This document shows, piece by piece, positions 60,331-64,000 of a DNA stretch of 64,000 nucleotides. The notes under the pieces were generated by a model. It searched no databases. It was not told where the DNA came from and was given only the letters and a program-made list of their open reading frames with translations. A program made the translations under genes and the position numbers. The stretch lies in assembly GCA_921293015.1 (NCBI GenBank), contig OV121091.1, positions 11,313,755 through 11,377,754 on the forward strand. The letters run 5' to 3'. The stretch is from Phorcus lineatus. Its lineage: Eukaryota > Mollusca > Gastropoda > Trochida > Trochidae. Within the stretch, counting starts at the first letter, position 1. Each line of letters opens with the position of its first letter.

Positions 60331-62069
60331 CATACACCAAATACTTACGTACAAAGCGCGCTGCATGCTATTCTAAAGTAGCATCTGTATACTTTTGTCA
60401 AAACGTATATCGAGATACCAAATACATTCCGTTTGCATTTACGTTTCGTATGTTTGGTCTTTACATTGTTAGCGGATGAATATCGGCAAGGTACTTGCAA
60501 AGCGATGATGGGGGATTCCGTCACAGCAATAAGAAATATCAGCCGGCGAAGAAAATTTGCTTGCATGTTTCTTCTAACTATCCATTTTATTTAATATATC
60601 AATTTCTTTATTAAAAGTATTCGATATTTGTATAAATGTTTGAAACTTTCAGCTCAATGTTGCTCTTTTTGAAGTGTAAATAAATGCAAAATTGCACGTT
60701 GAACTTGTGCAGGGCTCATGTACAGTCTTGTTCAAATGTGACCTATTTTCGGTAACTTGATGGGGAGAACTCATTTTCATACATATTGGGACGAACGCGG
60801 GTTTCGTGATAATTGTGCTTTTTGCCGGTTTACCTTCAAATAAATTGTGTATTAGTAACCTTTTCTATCTACTAGATGTTGCTTTTATTCAATATCCAAA
60901 AACTACCAAGCATGCCTAAATATAACTGCTACACGGTTATAGCTAGCTAGGATGGTGTTGGAAACGATATTTATACAATGAGGCCAAAGCGTACGAAGAA
61001 AATCGCCATAAAATAAAAAAAACCCCTCAAATGTCCTCTTTATCTCATCGGTTTTATTTTATCATGATCAATGATGTTTTAATGGTGACTTAGGATCATA
61101 CGCTTCTTTAATATTGGTTGAAGCACGAGTAAAATGCATATTTTATTTATATTAAGGCTAATTAAATAAAGGACAAGATGGACATAGGCCTTTGCATAGG
61201 CTACAATCTGAACATGGCCTCAGTATATCCAATGTAGAGAAGCTTATAGTCTACAATGAAATAGGGCCCTGTGCTTATACGTGAACCCTTATAAAGAAGC
61301 TTATGTGGGTATTTTCGTAAGTCAATTAATTGCCTATCTTAACCCCTGTTGACTAAAACCTAGACTTCTGTCAAAATATCATACATTCCGTTTCTTTTCG
61401 TTGTTTCAATAAAGGAAGCATATATAGGGGGTATTTTGCGCTAGATTCTTGATACATCTACGGCTATAGGCTTACGGATAGTCGCACAGAGACACACGGT
61501 ATGTTAACCTCTGAAGATAATGCATTTGGCTTACCTTACACATTATATTTATCGAGGAAAATTTGAAGAAATGAAAAATTTAAAAACCTTATCTGATGTT
61601 GAATTGACACATATCGAGTGTGTTCCGTCATTGTTTTATGTGGTTTTATAAAGAGCCAACAATATCGTTTTCCCTGAGTTTTGTTCAAGTCGCCTTTTCA
61701 GGGTTACCTTTCATCCCGTTTAGTGACACTGTACTGATGCTAATTCTAATAAACAACCACTACTCGATAAAGTGATATCATTTACAACAAATTTATTTGT
61801 CTCCAACGACATACCCTCTGCCCTTAATGAACGCAGGAGCCTACAAGTGCCTACATTATGGGAATTTTACGAATCTTTATTGACTGTAGGCTTATATCGG
61901 TCTATTCTGTTAAATGTTCGCAGGCTCATTCATGAATGGATTTACCCCAAGTGGTGTTTGTATGAACTGATCATCATACTAATTTTAGAATTGATGAAAC
62001 TACAATTCTATCATTTTACGAATTATTGTCATAATAATTATTTCAAGAAGGCTTAAATAATTTTCTATT
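60331..62069. other. Upstream intergenic region
   Basis: Directly upstream of the presumed promoter. No gene is recognised; the 94-codon plus-strand frame at 61772-62056 has no motif or supporting splice signals. Confidence 0.5.
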
Positions 62070-62760
62070 ACAGAACAGAATAGAACAGAATTTTATTTCT
62101 CATAATTCACATAAGTGACATAGAGAATAATAAGACAAATTATATAACCGCACTGTATTAATTGTACTTATATACAAAATGAAATTATTATTATAAATAT
62201 AAATGTATAAAACAACACAGCCTTTCTTTGACGAACTTAGCCAATTTTAATAAGAGGAGTTTAGGAGTGGTTTTCATTAAAAAGAAATACTTTTCAACTG
62301 AAGGATATGTACAATAATATGAAGGTAAGTATTTACTTCTTAATTGTGACAGAAAGGGACAGACCATAAGAAAATGGAATTCGTCACCGATGGAGATATT
62401 ACAAAGTTTATAAATTCTTTTGTTTTTATCAATTTTATTCCATCGACCAGTTTCAATTGGTAATCTATGATTTGACGTTTTGAAGCTGGTAATCCAAATT
62501 CAGAGATTGATAGGAAGTTCTAAAAGATAAGGGGTTTTTCTTTATAAATTTTAGAATATTTTGCCTTTGATGAATCCATTTGGGAAGCAGTCCAAGTTTG
62601 AAAGAATTGATCAATCAGCTAGACTCGTTTGATCGAGGATTTTAGAATATGCGAACTGTTGAAACCTGTTTCCCCGCAATATTCCTTCAATTGAATTAAT
62701 CAAATTGAAATTGTATTTAGAATTGTCATTTTGTAAAGTATACATAAGTAGGTAGTATTA
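62070..62760 (-). mobile_element. Decayed 3' end of a LINE (CR1/Jockey-like non-LTR retrotransposon)
   Basis: On the minus strand the stretch 62475-62191 translates to SFKTSNHRLPIETGRW, then KLCNISIGDEFHFLMVCPF, LPSYYCTYPSVEKYFFLMKT and LLLLKLAKFVKERL, ending in a stop at 62191-62193. The C-x-IGDEFHFLxVCPF and LAKFV signature is typical of the C-terminus of CR1/Jockey-type reverse-transcriptase ORFs in molluscs and other invertebrates. Upstream, related sequence continues in shifted frames to about 62.75 kb with stops, so it is 5'-truncated and inactive. A short 3' UTR ends with AATAAAATTCTG and TTCTG-type tandem units, typical of such LINE tails. Confidence 0.75.
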
Positions 62761-63431
62761 ATGCTTGCTTAACTCTCTCAACTTCAGATTAACGGACACA
62801 GAATGTGTAGATGGACTCGAATATGTCAAACTTTATTGATGCTTTAATTTTTTCGAAAATTAGGGGTTATTTTTAAAAATAACTATCTTAAAGTGACACT
62901 GAGTATGTCTGATGATTTTTCTGTGGCTGAAATAAGAGCCAAAATACTACAAGTGCAAAGTTGTGTTCAAATCGTCCGTCTAAAGTTGCATATATATCGC
63001 TAAAATACCCAAACTATGATATTTTCTTGTTTTATGAAAAATGAGCACAAAGATGTCAGGAAGTCGAAATTCTGCTTGCAATTTACATATACATTAGTTA
63101 AATAACATACCAATTACTACCAATCAATATTTATCTTTGTGTCTTCTGTAAATCAGTAAAAAAAAATACGTTTGAGTCATTGACGCACCCCCATTGTCCG
63201 GCTTTCGATCACAAATCACGACTTTAACCTGTTTATTGTCACTATACTGATCTTTTAAGTACTTAGATGCTGATTTTCAGAACAGACCATGTTTTCTCGA
63301 TAAAATAAAACTATTTATGAAGTTTGACATATTTGACTCCAACAACATACTCTGTGTCCCTTGAATACTTTTAAGGTCAGAATAGTGATATGAAACAGGT
63401 TAAAGGCATGATTTGTTTTGAAAACCGGACA
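62761..63431. other. Intergenic sequence
   Basis: AT-rich sequence with no recognised feature, between the LINE remnant and a possible first exon at 63432. Confidence 0.45.
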
Positions 63432-63518
63432 ATGGCGGGCACCAAGGACCAAAACGAAATTATGGCAGCTTATTTGCAACAGAAACAGGCTTTGGTCACA
63501 CAGCTTAAAGTTGCGTAA
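63432..63518 (+). CDS. Possible first coding exon of a divergent neighbouring gene
   Basis: A 28-codon frame starts in a good context (GGACAATGGCGG) and reads MAGTKDQNEIMAAYLQQKQA-LVTQLKVA before TAA. A weak donor (GC|GTAAAC) overlaps the stop, so the frame could continue by splicing beyond the window. The Gln/Lys helix-like start looks protein-like, and the flanks are CpG-richer than the background. Gene identity unknown; it could equally be chance. Confidence 0.2.
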   Translation: MAGTKDQNEIMAAYLQQKQALVTQLKVA

Positions 63519-63769
63519 ACGCACGAATCACGCACAAAGTTTGGTTGTGAGTGCCTGTCCGTCGAGAATTTGACCATTTTCACTGATTTACGCGATTAAA
63601 AATCACCGATGAATTGCGCAAGAACTACGGAAAGAGCACGCACAAATCACTAAAAAAAACCACGCAAGATTATTTCACTTACATCGCGGCTGCTAGTATT
63701 ATTGCAGGGAGAAAGCCCGCAGCACTATTGTGGCTATGCATTGCGGTGAAACCTGCGAGCATCGGCTGG

Positions 63770-63900
63770 AACTAGCGAACCATGGGTGGTACTGCGCTGA
63801 AATTCAGTGTAGCATTGCATCCAAACCTGACTGCGTGTAGAACAGTTCTCTACTGCAGACGAAGTTGCCGAGCCCCTGGCGGGATTCGAACCACGGACCT
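63770..63900 (-). mobile_element. tRNA-like SINE remnant
   Basis: The minus strand at 63892-63882 reads GGTTCGAATCC, a perfect polymerase III box B, inside CCGTGGTTCGAATCCCGCCA, which looks like a tRNA T-arm. A box A is not found because the (TAA)n tract begins just before it. The body downstream (to about 63770) is presumably the tRNA-unrelated part. It may instead be a truncated tRNA pseudogene. Confidence 0.5.
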
Positions 63901-63904
63901 CCTG

Positions 63905-63948
<44 letters not shown>
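63905..63948. repeat. (TAA)n microsatellite
   Basis: About fourteen perfect ATA/TAA units. Likely the poly-ATT tail of the element at 63949-64000. Confidence 0.95.
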
Positions 63949-63952
<4 letters not shown>

Positions 63953-64000
63953 ATTTATAAAGCGCTATATCCATACACAAGGTGCATGCTCAAAGCGCAT
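63949..64000 (-). mobile_element. 3' tail of a retroposon cut by the window end
   Basis: On the minus strand it reads ATGCGCTTTGAGCATGCACC and AGCGCTTTATAAATACTCAT followed by (ATT)n. AGCGCTxTATAAAT next to ATT repeats is a widespread SINE/LINE 3' end in animals. Only the tail is in the window. Confidence 0.55.

Noticed and set aside
61772-62056. 94-codon plus-strand frame upstream of the gene
   Set aside because: No recognisable domain or splice context; it lies next to LINE debris and is probably chance.
1-64000. Retrovirus-like, Polinton, CRISPR or toxin elements
   Set aside because: None seen; no capsid, integrase or repeat-spacer patterns were noticed in either strand.

Overview
The window is AT-rich, intron-rich eukaryotic DNA, almost certainly from an invertebrate and most likely a mollusc, probably a gastropod. 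The gastropod guess rests on a short dispersed repeat that begins with GAGT units and looks like repeats I recall from abalone-type snails; no search was run. There are no operons, CRISPR arrays or bacterial features.

One gene fills the window. It runs on the minus strand from a start codon at 59285 to a stop at 3497-3499 and encodes the single-copy invertebrate counterpart of vertebrate KMT2C/KMT2D (MLL3/MLL4), the catalytic histone H3 lysine-4 methyltransferase of the COMPASS-like enhancer complex. I could place 76 coding exons. Every junction is phase-compatible, and together they give 18,219 coding bases, or 6,072 residues. From N- to C-terminus (high to low coordinates) the layout is: AT-hook (about 56.8 kb), first extended PHD plus PHD cluster (54-49.8 kb), second PHD cluster (47.7-45.7 kb), the FPAYLQEAFFG block (42.7-42.2 kb), HMG box (39.9-39.4 kb), DPY..TPRP repeat exon (37.3-36.5 kb), long Pro/Gln/Met-rich low-complexity exons (32.3-16.5 kb, including a 3.86-kb exon), a conserved LxxLL box (16.5 kb), second extended PHD (9.7-8.4 kb), FYRN/FYRC with the WDR5-binding Arg motif (7.9-6.4 kb), and SET plus post-SET (5.9-3.5 kb). 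The PHD readers and the SET enzyme are in one gene, unlike the split trr/Lpt arrangement known in Drosophila.

The 5' leader seems to lie in two or three small non-coding exons between 60.3 and 59.3 kb, with a YY1-like element and upstream ORFs. Upstream sequence (60.4-64 kb) holds a decayed LINE 3' end, tRNA-like SINE debris, a (TAA)n microsatellite and perhaps the first exon of a divergent gene on the plus strand at 63.43 kb. The 3' flank (1-3496) holds a near-perfect palindromic MITE with an 8-bp target-site duplication.

The observations most worth checking are: several in-frame alternative splice choices (tandem acceptors between FYRC and SET, tandem donors at 15.86 kb, a NAGNAG acceptor, and a hidden 75-nt cassette exon at 33.35 kb); a lineage-style GMPPHS nonapeptide array; and a duplicated Cys-containing acidic motif of unknown function.
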